Shown here piece after piece: positions 42,694-51,225 of a stretch of DNA of 64,000 nt (the stretch's first letter is position 1; each line of letters opens with the position of its first letter). The DNA is from Oscillospiraceae bacterium MB08-C2-2 (GTDB taxonomy: Bacteria > Bacillota > Clostridia > Oscillospirales > Ruminococcaceae). The stretch spans positions 456,944 to 520,943 of the forward strand of contig CP141729.1 in NCBI GenBank assembly GCA_035621215.1. The letters run 5' to 3'. The position numbers were made by a program, and so were the translations under genes. The notes below the pieces were generated by a model that searched no databases, had not been told where the DNA came from, and saw only the letters and a program-made list of their open reading frames with translations.

Positions 42694-43974
42694 ATGAAAA
42701 ACAGCCTTAGGATTGCCTGTCTTATGTGTGCGATGCTTCTGATTCTTGCGGGTTGTGGCGGTGCTGCGACCCCTGCCGCCTCCTCGGCCGGTAATACAGC
42801 AGCTTCTCAGCCTGCCGGCTCTCAGGAAGCTGGCGGCGATTTCCCGGATACTGTTAAAATCGCGTTTATATATCCGCTTTCCGGTGCCAATGCCGAATCC
42901 GGTAAAATGTGCACAGATGGCGCCAATCTTGCCGTTAAGCATATCAACGAAGCAGGCGGCATTCAATCCATGGGCGGCGCCAAGGTTGAACTGGTGATTT
43001 ATGACGGCACCAGCGACCCTGCTCAGGGCAAAAACGTGGCGGAACGCGCATTGAGTGACAAGAGCATTTTGGCGGCTGTGGGCAGCGGCACCAGTGCCTT
43101 GACTCTGCCAATGCTGCCGGCCTTTGAAAAAGCCCGCGTGCCTTTGGTCACCTTCACGAACTCCAAGGATTTGACCAATCAGGGCTACAAATACATATTC
43201 TCCACCACCAACCGTGGCTCGGATCTGGGTCTTTACAATGCCATGTTCATTCAGCATCTCAATGATAGCAAGGGCGCCAACATCAAAAAGGTTGCCATTA
43301 TCTATGAGAACTCCGCCAACGGTATTTCCATGGCAGAGGGTGCTCGAGGCAAGGCCAAGGATATGGGGCTGGAAATCGTATTTGACGAATCCTATCCCGC
43401 CGGCAACGTAGACTTTGCCCCCATGGTCACCGCCATGAAAAACTCCGGAGCGGATGCGGTTCTGCCTTATGGCTACATGCAGGAGGCCAAGCTAATTTTC
43501 TCCACCATGCGTGACCTGAGCTATTTCCCCATCATTATGGGTAACTCCAACTGGCCTTCTTACTACGAAGCTCTGGGCGAGGCCACCAACGGCGTTATTG
43601 CAGTGGGCAACTGGAATTTCTCCACCACCATTGTTCAGAACAACCCGGAATATCAGGCAATTGTGGATGGATTTGAAAAAGAATACGGCTATTACATGAC
43701 CGAGCAGGCCGGCCCTGCCTACGATGGTGTACGCATCATTGCCGCCGCTCTTGAGCTAAATCCCACTACTGATTCCACCGTTTTGAGAGATACCATTTCC
43801 TCCAATGAGTTTCAGGGCATGCAGCTTTCCGGTGCTTACAAATTCAACGAAGCCGGTGAGAATGTAAACGGCGTTCCTGCTGTTACCCAGTGGCAGTATG
43901 GCAAGCCTGTCTGCGTATTCCCTGAGGAATTCTCTGTCAATGAATACATCAATCCTTCCGAGTTCAAAAAATAG
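42694..43974 (+). CDS. ABC transporter substrate-binding lipoprotein (LivK type)
   Basis: A 426-residue type I periplasmic-binding-protein lipoprotein. The signal peptide ends at LAGC (Cys21) and is followed by an Ala/Ser-rich linker. The body shows VKIAFIYPLSGANAESGKMCTDGANLAVKHINEAGG, AAVGSGTSALTLPMLPAFEKARVPLVTF and AILPYGYMQEAK-like segments typical of branched-chain amino acid, amide and aromatic-acid binding proteins. The downstream sugar-acid enzymes suggest that the ligand may not be an amino acid. AAAGGAG precedes the ATG. A hairpin follows the gene, which commonly boosts the binding protein over the permeases. Confidence 0.92.
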   Translation: MKNSLRIACLMCAMLLILAGCGGAATPAASSAGNTAASQPAGSQEAGGDFPDTVKIAFIYPLSGANAESGKMCTDGANLAVKHINEAGGIQSMGGAKVELVIYDGTSDPAQGKNVAERALSDKSILAAVGSGTSALTLPMLPAFEKARVPLVTFTNSKDLTNQGYKYIFSTTNRGSDLGLYNAMFIQHLNDSKGANIKKVAIIYENSANGISMAEGARGKAKDMGLEIVFDESYPAGNVDFAPMVTAMKNSGADAVLPYGYMQEAKLIFSTMRDLSYFPIIMGNSNWPSYYEALGEATNGVIAVGNWNFSTTIVQNNPEYQAIVDGFEKEYGYYMTEQAGPAYDGVRIIAAALELNPTTDSTVLRDTISSNEFQGMQLSGAYKFNEAGENVNGVPAVTQWQYGKPVCVFPEEFSVNEYINPSEFKK

Positions 43975-44016
43975 CAGTATTCCCATGCGCTTTTGATGTT
44001 AACTTAAACCGCCGCA

Positions 44017-44047
44017 CTGCCTGCATCCACACGGTGTTTGCAGGCAG
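44017..44047 (+). other. Intercistronic hairpin after the binding-protein gene
   Basis: CTGCCTGCA pairs with TGCAGGCAG around a 13-base loop without a long T-run. It probably stabilises the upstream mRNA or lowers read-through into the permease genes. Confidence 0.65.
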
Positions 44048-44140
44048 GCTCCTGTTGGCAGCTGGGCTCGAGAAGGCGGAGCGGACAAAACCGGACAATT
44101 TGAGCAGTTGTACGGGTGAAAATGATTAGGGAGGCATTCT

Positions 44141-45022
44141 ATGTCACAAGGATGGCTTATTGGTCAATCCATTATCAATGGGCTGACTATGGGAGGGATT
44201 TACGCACTGATATCGGTGGGGCTTACTCTGATATTCGGTGTTATGAAGGTTATTAACTTTGCACAGGGTGAGTTTCTCATGCTGGGCATGTATATGGCTC
44301 TGATTTTGCAGCGGGTTACAACGCTGGGGCCTTATTATCTGGTAATACCGGTGGCGATGCTCATGTTTGGGATCGGCATTGTTGTCTACCGTGTTGTAAT
44401 CAAGCGAATTATTGGCCGGGATGGAACCAGCTTTACCATTATCACCATGGGCCTTTCCTATGTGATGGTAACAGTTACACAGCTGATTTTTTCTCCCAAC
44501 AGCCAAACTGTCAAAAGCACGGTGGGGACTATCTCGGTCTCTGCGGGGCCTTTCAGCATGGCTTTGCCCCGTTTGGTTGCCTGCGGTGTTATGACAGTAT
44601 CGGTTATAGCGGTCTATCTGTTCCTGAAAAAAACCGATATAGGCCGTGCCATGCGTGCTACCTCCGAAAACCGTGAGGTATCTCAGATGCTGGGTATCAA
44701 AACCAACAGCATTTATCGGCTGGCTTTCGGGCTGGGCATCACCATGGCAGGGGTTACAGGGGTTATGCTGACCCCAACCTATTTTGTTAATCCAACTGTC
44801 GGCGCACCCTTCAAAACCATTGCTATGGCTTGCGTTGTTTTAGGAGGCCTTGGCAACATTGGGGGAGCGGTGATCGGCGGTTTGCTTGCCGGTATATTTG
44901 AAGCCTTTGTGGGCTCTTATATTTCCTTTGATCTGGCTCCCGGCGCCATTTATTTCATTCTGCTGGTTGTGCTTGTGCTCAAGCCCAACGGATTGTTTGG
45001 TAAGGGGGCAAGAAAAGCATGA
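44141..45022 (+). CDS. ABC transporter permease LivH type
   Basis: A 293-residue inner-membrane permease with about eight helices. Typical LivH features are GGIYALISVGLTLIFGVMKVINFAQGEFLMLGMY near the N terminus, RAMRATSENREVSQMLGIKTNSIYRLAFGLG in the EAA-like coupling loop and ACVVLGGLGNIGGAVIGGLLAGIFEAF near the end. It pairs with the LivM-type subunit whose gene overlaps its stop by four bases. AGGGAGG lies upstream of the ATG. Confidence 0.94.
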   Translation: MSQGWLIGQSIINGLTMGGIYALISVGLTLIFGVMKVINFAQGEFLMLGMYMALILQRVTTLGPYYLVIPVAMLMFGIGIVVYRVVIKRIIGRDGTSFTIITMGLSYVMVTVTQLIFSPNSQTVKSTVGTISVSAGPFSMALPRLVACGVMTVSVIAVYLFLKKTDIGRAMRATSENREVSQMLGIKTNSIYRLAFGLGITMAGVTGVMLTPTYFVNPTVGAPFKTIAMACVVLGGLGNIGGAVIGGLLAGIFEAFVGSYISFDLAPGAIYFILLVVLVLKPNGLFGKGARKA

Positions 45023-46032
45023 TATCACGAAACAAACCCTCACGCAAAGCCTTGATCATCGGTGGGCTGGCGCTGGCCTTTTTAGCCATATTCCCTCTGT
45101 TCAGCAACAACAACTATTTTCTTTCCGTAGGTGTTACCTTCTGTGTTTTTGCCAGTTTGGGAAGCGCATGGAACCTGATCGGCGGCTATGCTGCTCAGAT
45201 TTCCTGGTGCCATGCCACCTTTGTGGCCATTGGGGCCTATACCAGCTATTTGCTGTATATCCATCTGGGGATTTCCCCTTGGATCGGCATGCTGGCGGGG
45301 ATGGCACTTTCCTCCGGGGCCGCTCTTTTTATCGGTAATATATCCTTCCGCCTCAGAGGGCCTTTTTTCTCCCTTTCCACCATTGCCTTTGCCGAGCTGG
45401 TTCGTGTTTACCTCCAGTGGCATAAGGATTTGACTAAGGGAGCCAACGGACTAGTGGTAACCTTTAAGGAGGATAGCTTTGTTAACCTGATGTTCTCCAC
45501 CGTAAAGCCCTATTACTACATCATGCTGGGTGTTCTGGTGGTTTCGGTGTTTGTATGCTGGAATGTGGCCCGTTCCCGTCTGGGCTATTATCTCAAGGCC
45601 ATCAAAGCCGATGAGGATGCAGTCAACTCGCTGGGTATCTCCTCCAATGAAGCGAAGATGAAGGCGTTTGTCATCAGCGCCCTCATTGCCTCTGCCGTGG
45701 GAACCGTTTATGCCTTCTTCCTTGGCTATATCGATCCACAAAGCTTCGGCAGTCTGGATTTATCCACCAAAATCGGCAGTATGGCCATTGTAGGCGGCTT
45801 GGGCACCATTGCCGGGCCATTGATCGGTGCCGCATTCTTGGTGCCGCTGAGCGAAGTGGCCAACATTCTTCTTGGCTCCGCAGGGGCGGGGATGCTTTTG
45901 TATGGTCTTTCCATCATGCTGGTGTTCACCTTCCGCCCGGAAGGCATTGTGAGCCTGTTTAAAGGGAAAAAGGCCGATCCCGCCACTGTACCGGTCAAGA
46001 CAGGCAAAGCGGAGGGCACAGCCAATGAATGA
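45019..46032 (+). CDS. ABC transporter permease LivM type
   Basis: A 337-residue membrane protein with about nine helices, the second permease of the transporter. Signatures include NLIGGYAAQISWCHATFVAIGAYTSYLL, GPFFSLSTIAFAELVRVYLQWHKDLTKGANGL, and the coupling loop RSRLGYYLKAIKADEDAVNSLGISSNEAKMKAFVISALIA. It overlaps livH by four bases and livG by eight, so the genes are translationally coupled. Confidence 0.94.
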   Translation: MISRNKPSRKALIIGGLALAFLAIFPLFSNNNYFLSVGVTFCVFASLGSAWNLIGGYAAQISWCHATFVAIGAYTSYLLYIHLGISPWIGMLAGMALSSGAALFIGNISFRLRGPFFSLSTIAFAELVRVYLQWHKDLTKGANGLVVTFKEDSFVNLMFSTVKPYYYIMLGVLVVSVFVCWNVARSRLGYYLKAIKADEDAVNSLGISSNEAKMKAFVISALIASAVGTVYAFFLGYIDPQSFGSLDLSTKIGSMAIVGGLGTIAGPLIGAAFLVPLSEVANILLGSAGAGMLLYGLSIMLVFTFRPEGIVSLFKGKKADPATVPVKTGKAEGTANE

Positions 46033-46759
46033 GCAGCTTCAAGTGAGAAACCTCAGAAAATCCTTTGGCGGTGTACACGCAGTCAACGATGTCAGCTTTG
46101 ATGTATATAAAGGCGAAATACTGGGGCTTATCGGCCCCAACGGCTCGGGCAAATCCACCATGGTCAACTTGATCAGCGGCATGTATAAGCAGGATGCAGG
46201 TGAGGTGACTTTTGAAGGCAAGGTTATTAGCAAAGCCACCGTTCCCGGACGTTCCCGGTTGGGCATCGGCAGAACCTTTCAGTCTCCCAAGCCTTTTGTG
46301 GGGCTGAGCGTGTTCGAGAGTGTGTTTACCATTGCCCTTCAATCCATGCATTTTGCACAGGCCGAGAAAAGGACACTGGAAATATTGGAAATGAGCGATC
46401 TGCTGGATGTGGCGGATTGGCGTAGTGAGCGCCTGCCCATTGAGCGCAGAAAATGGCTGGATATGGCCCGCATTCTGGCAACCGACCCCAAGCTGATCAT
46501 GCTGGATGAGGTTATGGCGGGGCTGAACCCCTCCGAGATCGAAACCAGCATCGATATGGTTCGGCGTATCAATGAAATGGGCATTACCATTCTTTTTATT
46601 GAGCATGTTATGAAGGCTGTGGTAAAGCTCTGCCACCGTATTGTTGTGCTCAACGAGGGTAAGCTTCTCTGCTCCGGTGAACCGGATGCGGTTATGAACA
46701 ACCCCGATGTGGTCAAGGCGTATTTAGGGGGAGGCTTTAAAAATGCTAAAGCTGAGTAA
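46025..46759 (+). CDS. ABC transporter ATP-binding protein LivG type
   Basis: A 244-residue ATPase subunit with Walker A GPNGSGKST and Walker B LIMLDEVMAGLNPSE. The family's usual signature is replaced by LPIERRKWLDMARILA, where LSGG would stand. LivG proteins often have a degenerate signature such as LPYGQQR, but here the Gly and Gln are both lost (PIERRK). The motif was read from a single frame. The gene overlaps the livM and livF genes. Confidence 0.92.
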   Translation: MNEQLQVRNLRKSFGGVHAVNDVSFDVYKGEILGLIGPNGSGKSTMVNLISGMYKQDAGEVTFEGKVISKATVPGRSRLGIGRTFQSPKPFVGLSVFESVFTIALQSMHFAQAEKRTLEILEMSDLLDVADWRSERLPIERRKWLDMARILATDPKLIMLDEVMAGLNPSEIETSIDMVRRINEMGITILFIEHVMKAVVKLCHRIVVLNEGKLLCSGEPDAVMNNPDVVKAYLGGGFKNAKAE

Positions 46760-47447
46760 TGTAAGTGCCGGTTACGGCGATCTTCAGGTTCTTTTCGATG
46801 TTTCTCTGGATGTAGGGGCAGGGGAGTGTGTGGCTCTGGTTGGCTCCAACGGAGCCGGTAAAACATCGCTGCTGCGCATTGTGTCAGGATTTCTTCCCAT
46901 TACAGGGGGAAGTGTGACCTTTGAGGGAACCGACCTTATGAAAACCCCCACCACCGAAAGAGCCTCCATGGGTATTGCGCACATTCCCCAAGGCCGGGGT
47001 GTTTTGGGAACGCTGAATGTCATGGATAACCTGATTCTGGGGGGCTATGATAAGCGGGTAAAGGCCCGCCGGATGGATAATATTGAAAAGGTTTTTCAGA
47101 TTTTCCCCAAGCTCAAGCAAAGGCAGCACCAGATCGCAGGCTCCCTTTCCGGCGGCGAGCAGCAGATGCTTGCAATCGGCCGTGCTCTGATTATGGAGCC
47201 CAAGCTTCTGATGCTGGATGAGCCCTCTCTCGGCCTTGCTCCCATCATTGTGGAGGAGGTTTTCGAGACCATCGGCAAGGTGCGGGATACGGGTATGTCT
47301 ATCCTGATTATTGAGCAGAATCTGCTGGCGGCTTTGAGCATTGCCCAGCGAGGCTATGCGTTGGAAACCGGACGCATTGTGCTTGAGGATACCGCTGAAA
47401 ACCTGATGAATAACGAGGATATCAAAAAAGCCTACTTAGGCATTTGA
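46743..47447 (+). CDS. ABC transporter ATP-binding protein LivF type
   Basis: A 234-residue ATPase with Walker A GSNGAGKTS, GIAHIPQGRGVLGTLNVMDNL, the signature LSGGEQQMLAIGRAL and Walker B LLMLDEPSLGLAP. It forms the heterodimer with the LivG-type subunit. GGGGGAGG precedes the start, which overlaps livG by 17 bases. The transporter genes are followed on the same strand by aldolase, kinase and dehydrogenase genes. Confidence 0.95.
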   Translation: MLKLSNVSAGYGDLQVLFDVSLDVGAGECVALVGSNGAGKTSLLRIVSGFLPITGGSVTFEGTDLMKTPTTERASMGIAHIPQGRGVLGTLNVMDNLILGGYDKRVKARRMDNIEKVFQIFPKLKQRQHQIAGSLSGGEQQMLAIGRALIMEPKLLMLDEPSLGLAPIIVEEVFETIGKVRDTGMSILIIEQNLLAALSIAQRGYALETGRIVLEDTAENLMNNEDIKKAYLGI

Positions 47448-47528
47448 CCGAGTCATATCCAAGTAGAATCTCCGGCACTGAACGTGATGTTTAAACCGCA
47501 GCCGGAATCAGCCTCAGGAGGAATTACC

Positions 47529-48170
47529 ATGAAATTTGATATTTGCAAGGCCGTTTCAGAACATAAGGTGATCGCCATTCTGCGTGGCGTGGATAAAGAC
47601 CGGGTGGTGGAAACCGCACAGGCTCTTTATGATGGAGGCATTCGCCTGCTGGAAATCACCTTTGCACAACACAGCCCCACCTGTATAGAAGATACCCGCT
47701 TTGCCATTGGGGCGGTAAGGGAGCAGTTTGGTGACAAAATGGCCGTGGGCGCAGGCACTGTGCTTACCAAGGAACAGGCGGCCGCCGCTCATGAAGGAGG
47801 CGCTCAGTTTATCCTTTCTGCTGTTACCGATCCCAGTGTGATTGCTTGTGCCAATGAGCTGGGCATGGCTACCGTTCCCGGTGCGATGACCCCCAGTGAA
47901 ATTCAGCTGGGCTATAGCAGCGGGGGAGATTTGATCAAGGTTTTCCCGGCAGGGGATATGGGGCTAAGCTATATTAAATCGGTTAGAGCGCCTTTGAGTC
48001 ACATCCCTATGCTGGCAGTGGGCGGTGTTGACCATAACAACCTCTCCGATTTCTTGGCCGTGGGAGTAGTGGGCGTTGGAATCGGCTCCAATCTGGCTGA
48101 TCCCCGCCTGATTGTACAAGGCGATTTTGCCGAGATTACCAGAAGGGCCCGGCTTTATACGGCTCGCTAA
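47529..48170 (+). CDS. KDPG/KDPGal aldolase
   Basis: A 213-residue class I aldolase that splits 2-keto-3-deoxy-6-phosphogluconate (or the galactonate analogue) to pyruvate and glyceraldehyde 3-phosphate. Motifs are KVIAILRGVDKD, GGIRLLEITFAQHSP, VGAGTVLTKEQA and the Schiff-base Lys in GDLIKVFPAGDMG. TCAGGAGGAATTACC precedes ATG 47529. It is followed by the matching 2-keto-3-deoxy sugar-acid kinase, so the pair completes a DeLey-Doudoroff or Entner-Doudoroff-like route. Confidence 0.9.
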   Translation: MKFDICKAVSEHKVIAILRGVDKDRVVETAQALYDGGIRLLEITFAQHSPTCIEDTRFAIGAVREQFGDKMAVGAGTVLTKEQAAAAHEGGAQFILSAVTDPSVIACANELGMATVPGAMTPSEIQLGYSSGGDLIKVFPAGDMGLSYIKSVRAPLSHIPMLAVGGVDHNNLSDFLAVGVVGVGIGSNLADPRLIVQGDFAEITRRARLYTAR

Positions 48171-48235
48171 TAAAAAAAGGCCTTGGATTCATACACTCTC
48201 AAGGCTCCAGTAAAAAGAACAGGGGAATTATTTAA

Positions 48236-49243
48236 ATGGCGCAGCAAACGATCATGACCATTGATTCCGGCACAACCAACACCAGAGTTGTGCTGTGGGA
48301 TTTGAACCAACAGATGATCTGTATGCAGAAAAAAGAGGTAGGCGTTCGGGATACCGCCATTAACGGCAGCAACCAGCTGCTCAAGCGGGGGGTTAAGGAA
48401 TGCATCGATGGCGTGTTGGAGCAAGCATCCATCGGCTTTGATGATGTCAAGACCATCATTGCCAGCGGCATGATTACCTCCAATATGGGTCTGGTGGAAA
48501 TCCCCCATGTGGTGGCTCCCGCCGGAATGGACGAGCTGGCCGCAGCAACAAAAGCGGTTTTGCTGGAGGATGTCTGCCCCAAGCCCATCTGGTTTATCCC
48601 GGGAATCAAGAACAACAGCCAGCCGGTGGATATGCAAAACTACGAAGCCATGGATATTATGCGTGGTGAGGAGACCGAAAGTGTTTATCTCATTGAGCGG
48701 TACCATGAGGGCAAGCCTATGGTACTGATTCTGCCCGGCTCTCATACCAAGCTTGTGGCAGTCAATGAGCAAGGCAAAATCACCGGCTGTATGACCTCTA
48801 TTTCAGGGGAGCTTCTTTCGGCTCTATCCTTCCATACCATCATTGCCGATGCTGTGGGCAGGCGCTTTGTGGATGAAGAATACAGCAAGGAAATGACCCT
48901 GTATGGCTATCAGAACTGCAAGAAAGTGGGTATCAGCCGGGCTTCTTTCTCGGCTAGAATTCTCAGCCAGTTTTCGGGAAAATCCGCCAACAGCATCGCC
49001 AATTATATGCTGGGGGTCTCTCTCCAAGAGGATGTGGCGGCTATGAAAAATACAGATGCTCTGCGCCTTGATGCGGATTCCACCATTCTCATAGCGGGGA
49101 AAAATCCGCTCAGGCAGGCTCTGGTGGATGTGCTGGAATACGATGGCTATTACAAAAACATCATCAACTACAGCCCGGAGGAAGGCAAACCCATGTCCGC
49201 TCTGGGAGCCAGCCTCATTGCGGGAAAATGCAATCTCCTATGA
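48236..49243 (+). CDS. 2-keto-3-deoxygalactonokinase family (DgoK-like)
   Basis: A 335-residue sugar-acid kinase of the DgoK family. The N-terminal phosphate-binding motif is IMTIDSGTTNTRVVLWD. Further features are IASGMITSNMGLVEIPHVVAPAG, the LPGSHTKLVAV segment and GLLSAL-like SGELLSALSFHTI. It should phosphorylate 2-keto-3-deoxygalactonate (or gluconate) for the aldolase encoded just upstream. The RBS is only a weak GGGGAATTATTTAA run. No dehydratase for the preceding step is in the window. Confidence 0.87.
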   Translation: MAQQTIMTIDSGTTNTRVVLWDLNQQMICMQKKEVGVRDTAINGSNQLLKRGVKECIDGVLEQASIGFDDVKTIIASGMITSNMGLVEIPHVVAPAGMDELAAATKAVLLEDVCPKPIWFIPGIKNNSQPVDMQNYEAMDIMRGEETESVYLIERYHEGKPMVLILPGSHTKLVAVNEQGKITGCMTSISGELLSALSFHTIIADAVGRRFVDEEYSKEMTLYGYQNCKKVGISRASFSARILSQFSGKSANSIANYMLGVSLQEDVAAMKNTDALRLDADSTILIAGKNPLRQALVDVLEYDGYYKNIINYSPEEGKPMSALGASLIAGKCNLL

Positions 49244-49279
49244 ATGCGGCAAAAAAATATAAGTAAAGAGGTAATGATT

Positions 49280-50266
49280 ATGCAATTAAAAGCAGTTATC
49301 ACCGAATACGAATATCCTGATGTAAACATTGAAAGAGAAATCATTGAAAAAGCCGGTTTTGCTTTTGAAGAATATCAGGCAAAAACCGAGGATGAGCTGA
49401 TTGAAGCCACCCGGGATGCTCATGCTGTGATCGTGCAGTATGCCGAGATCACCCCTCGGGTTATTGAGCATATGCAAAACTGCAAGATGATTGTCAAATA
49501 CGGCATTGGTATCAACAACATCCATTACCAAGCCGCAACCGAAAAGGGGATCTACATTTGCAATATTCCTGATTACGGCGTGGAAGAAGTAGCCAATCAT
49601 GCTGTCGCCGGTATTATGGCTCTGGCCCGCAAAATTACCATATCGGATAAAACTCTGCGTGGGGGTTATTGGGGTTCTGGTAAGCTGGAGCCGGTCCGCC
49701 GCCTGAGCAATTCCACTGTGGGCATCATCGGCTGCGGGCGCATTGGTGGAACGGTCGCTCAAAGAATGAAAGCCTTTGGCGTGCGGGTCATTGCATGGGA
49801 TAACCGGGCTGAAAGCCTTGCGGATCAGAACCCCGGCGTGGAGTTTGTTGATTTTGAAACCCTGCTGAAAGAAAGCGATTATATCTCCATCCACTGTCCC
49901 TTGGATGATAACACCAAATATTTGATTGATGCGCAGGCTATTGCCAAAATGAAGCCTACCACTTTTATTATCAATACAGCACGAGGCCCCATTATCCGGG
50001 AAAGCGACCTGATTGAAGCCCTGCAAACCGGCAAGCTGGCCGGGGCCAGTCTGGATGTGTTTGAAAGTGAGCCTGTTTCACAGGAGAATCCTTTGCTGAC
50101 TATGGAAAATGTGATTGTATCACCCCATACCGCTTGGTACAGCATGGAAGGCATCACCGCTCTGCACACCAAAGCAGCCACCGAGGCTGTGAACGTGTTG
50201 CAGGGGAACCTGCCGTTTAACCTCTGCAATCCTGAGGTGCTCAAAGAGCACAGCCATTCTCTTTAA
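49280..50266 (+). CDS. D-isomer-specific 2-hydroxyacid dehydrogenase
   Basis: A 328-residue NAD(P)-dependent dehydrogenase of the phosphoglycerate/C-terminal-binding-protein type. The Rossmann motif is GIIGCGRIGGTVAQRM. The catalytic Arg is in INTARGPIIRE, Glu in LDVFESEP and His in SPHTAWYS. The substrate is not fixed by sequence; a sugar-acid or glyoxylate/hydroxypyruvate reaction fits the neighbours. Start 49280 has AAAGAGG eight bases before it, better than the ATG six bases earlier. It is the last gene of the operon. Confidence 0.88.
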   Translation: MQLKAVITEYEYPDVNIEREIIEKAGFAFEEYQAKTEDELIEATRDAHAVIVQYAEITPRVIEHMQNCKMIVKYGIGINNIHYQAATEKGIYICNIPDYGVEEVANHAVAGIMALARKITISDKTLRGGYWGSGKLEPVRRLSNSTVGIIGCGRIGGTVAQRMKAFGVRVIAWDNRAESLADQNPGVEFVDFETLLKESDYISIHCPLDDNTKYLIDAQAIAKMKPTTFIINTARGPIIRESDLIEALQTGKLAGASLDVFESEPVSQENPLLTMENVIVSPHTAWYSMEGITALHTKAATEAVNVLQGNLPFNLCNPEVLKEHSHSL

Positions 50267-50306
50267 AGGCTATCGCTGATTTTTAAAATTGCCCTCCTCT
50301 TGTTAT

Positions 50307-50399
50307 GCGCTCTCTGCGGCCTTTTTTCGGTATCATGATTTGTTGGAGTTTGTCCGCCCTGACAAATGATTTTATCGGAAGCAGAGAGCGTTTTTTTGT
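50307..50399 (+). terminator. Terminator of the sugar-acid operon
   Basis: CGCTCTCTGC pairs with GCAGAGAGCG across a long loop that contains its own hairpin (TTGTC-cgccct-GACAA), followed by seven Ts. The rest of the gap to 50658 holds TATAGTCAG/CTGACTATA (about 50494 and 50570) as a wide inverted repeat and no gene. Confidence 0.72.
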
Positions 50400-50658
50400 T
50401 TTGCTGCTCCTGCTCATCAACTGTGTGCGCTCTCAATCTGAGGATAGAGGCTATAAAAAGAATAGGCCGGGGCTTTGTTGGAATGCTATTTACTATAGTC
50501 AGTTCCGCAGCTGAAAACGTGGCGGCAAGAGCTGCTTTGCGTTTATAAGCTTTCAGGTCGGTTTCAAGCCTGACTATAAGCCGCCGTTTGCAAATGTTAG
50601 AGTTCTATACCATAAAAGACAGGCGGATAAAACTGCAACCAAGAAAAGGAGCCACAGT

Positions 50659-50835
50659 ATGGGCAACGAAAATAAAGCCAAAAGCACAAAAAACAAGAAA
50701 AAAACGGATGGGAAGTTCCACAGCAAAAACATCAAGCATGATCCCGCCGCCGAAAGCGCTCGGGCAGTCTTTGGGCTGAACCCCACCCATTCCGCTGAAA
50801 ACAACCACCAGCATCATACAGGAACGGAGGCATAA
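50659..50835 (+). CDS. Small basic hypothetical protein
   Basis: A 58-residue ORF preceded by AAAAGGAG at good spacing. The first half is Lys/Asn-rich (MGNENKAKSTKNKKKTDGKF), and the second holds AESARAVFGLNPTHS and a His-rich end. It is not a family that can be named. It ends one base before the next start and shares its RBS region, so the two genes are probably an operon. Its composition suggests a small nucleic-acid-associated or spore-core-like protein, by inference only. Confidence 0.6.
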   Translation: MGNENKAKSTKNKKKTDGKFHSKNIKHDPAAESARAVFGLNPTHSAENNHQHHTGTEA

Positions 50836-50836
50836 C

Positions 50837-51127
50837 ATGGAGAGCTTTAATACTTCCAGTCTGCCCATGCAGACACTGAAAGATGTACCCACACCCAACG
50901 CCAATGCTCAGAGAATCACGGCGCTGGTTAAAGCGGCCGGGCGGGTAACCGGTTATCAGCTGGCCGATGGACGCATACTCAACAAAAGCGAAGGCGTTCA
51001 GCTGGCCCGACAGGGCGGCATTGAGGGCGTTGGCATTGCCACCCGCAACGGCAGTGAATATCTGAAAGCCCTGCCAGACAGCAGTGACAGCAACAACCTG
51101 AGCAATCTGCCTTCGGTTAAGCAGTAG
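50837..51127 (+). CDS. DUF3892 domain protein
   Basis: A 96-residue protein. The segment RITALVKAAGRVTGYQLADGRILNKSEGVQLARQGGIEGVGIATRNGSEYLKALPD matches the DUF3892 family of Firmicutes, a short beta-rich domain with no known function. GGAGG lies nine bases before the ATG. It follows the small basic protein by one base and is followed by a strong terminator. Confidence 0.85.
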   Translation: MESFNTSSLPMQTLKDVPTPNANAQRITALVKAAGRVTGYQLADGRILNKSEGVQLARQGGIEGVGIATRNGSEYLKALPDSSDSNNLSNLPSVKQ

Positions 51128-51169
51128 ATGATGTAGAAGGCTTCTCATATTAAACAGGAATCTTATTAT

Positions 51170-51216
51170 AAAAGCAAAAGGCCTCCGTCTTGAAACCGGA
51201 GGCCTTTTGCTTTTAT
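51170..51216. terminator. Bidirectional terminator between the DUF3892 and DUF4491 genes
   Basis: A perfect 18-bp stem, AAAAGCAAAAGGCCTCCG/CGGAGGCCTTTTGCTTTT, with a nine-base loop. It serves the convergent transcripts. Confidence 0.95.
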
Positions 51217-51225
51217 ATCGTGCGG

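Noticed and set aside
50305-50548. Plus-strand frames of 60-69 codons after the dehydrogenase
   Set aside because: They begin inside a terminator stem and show no family features.
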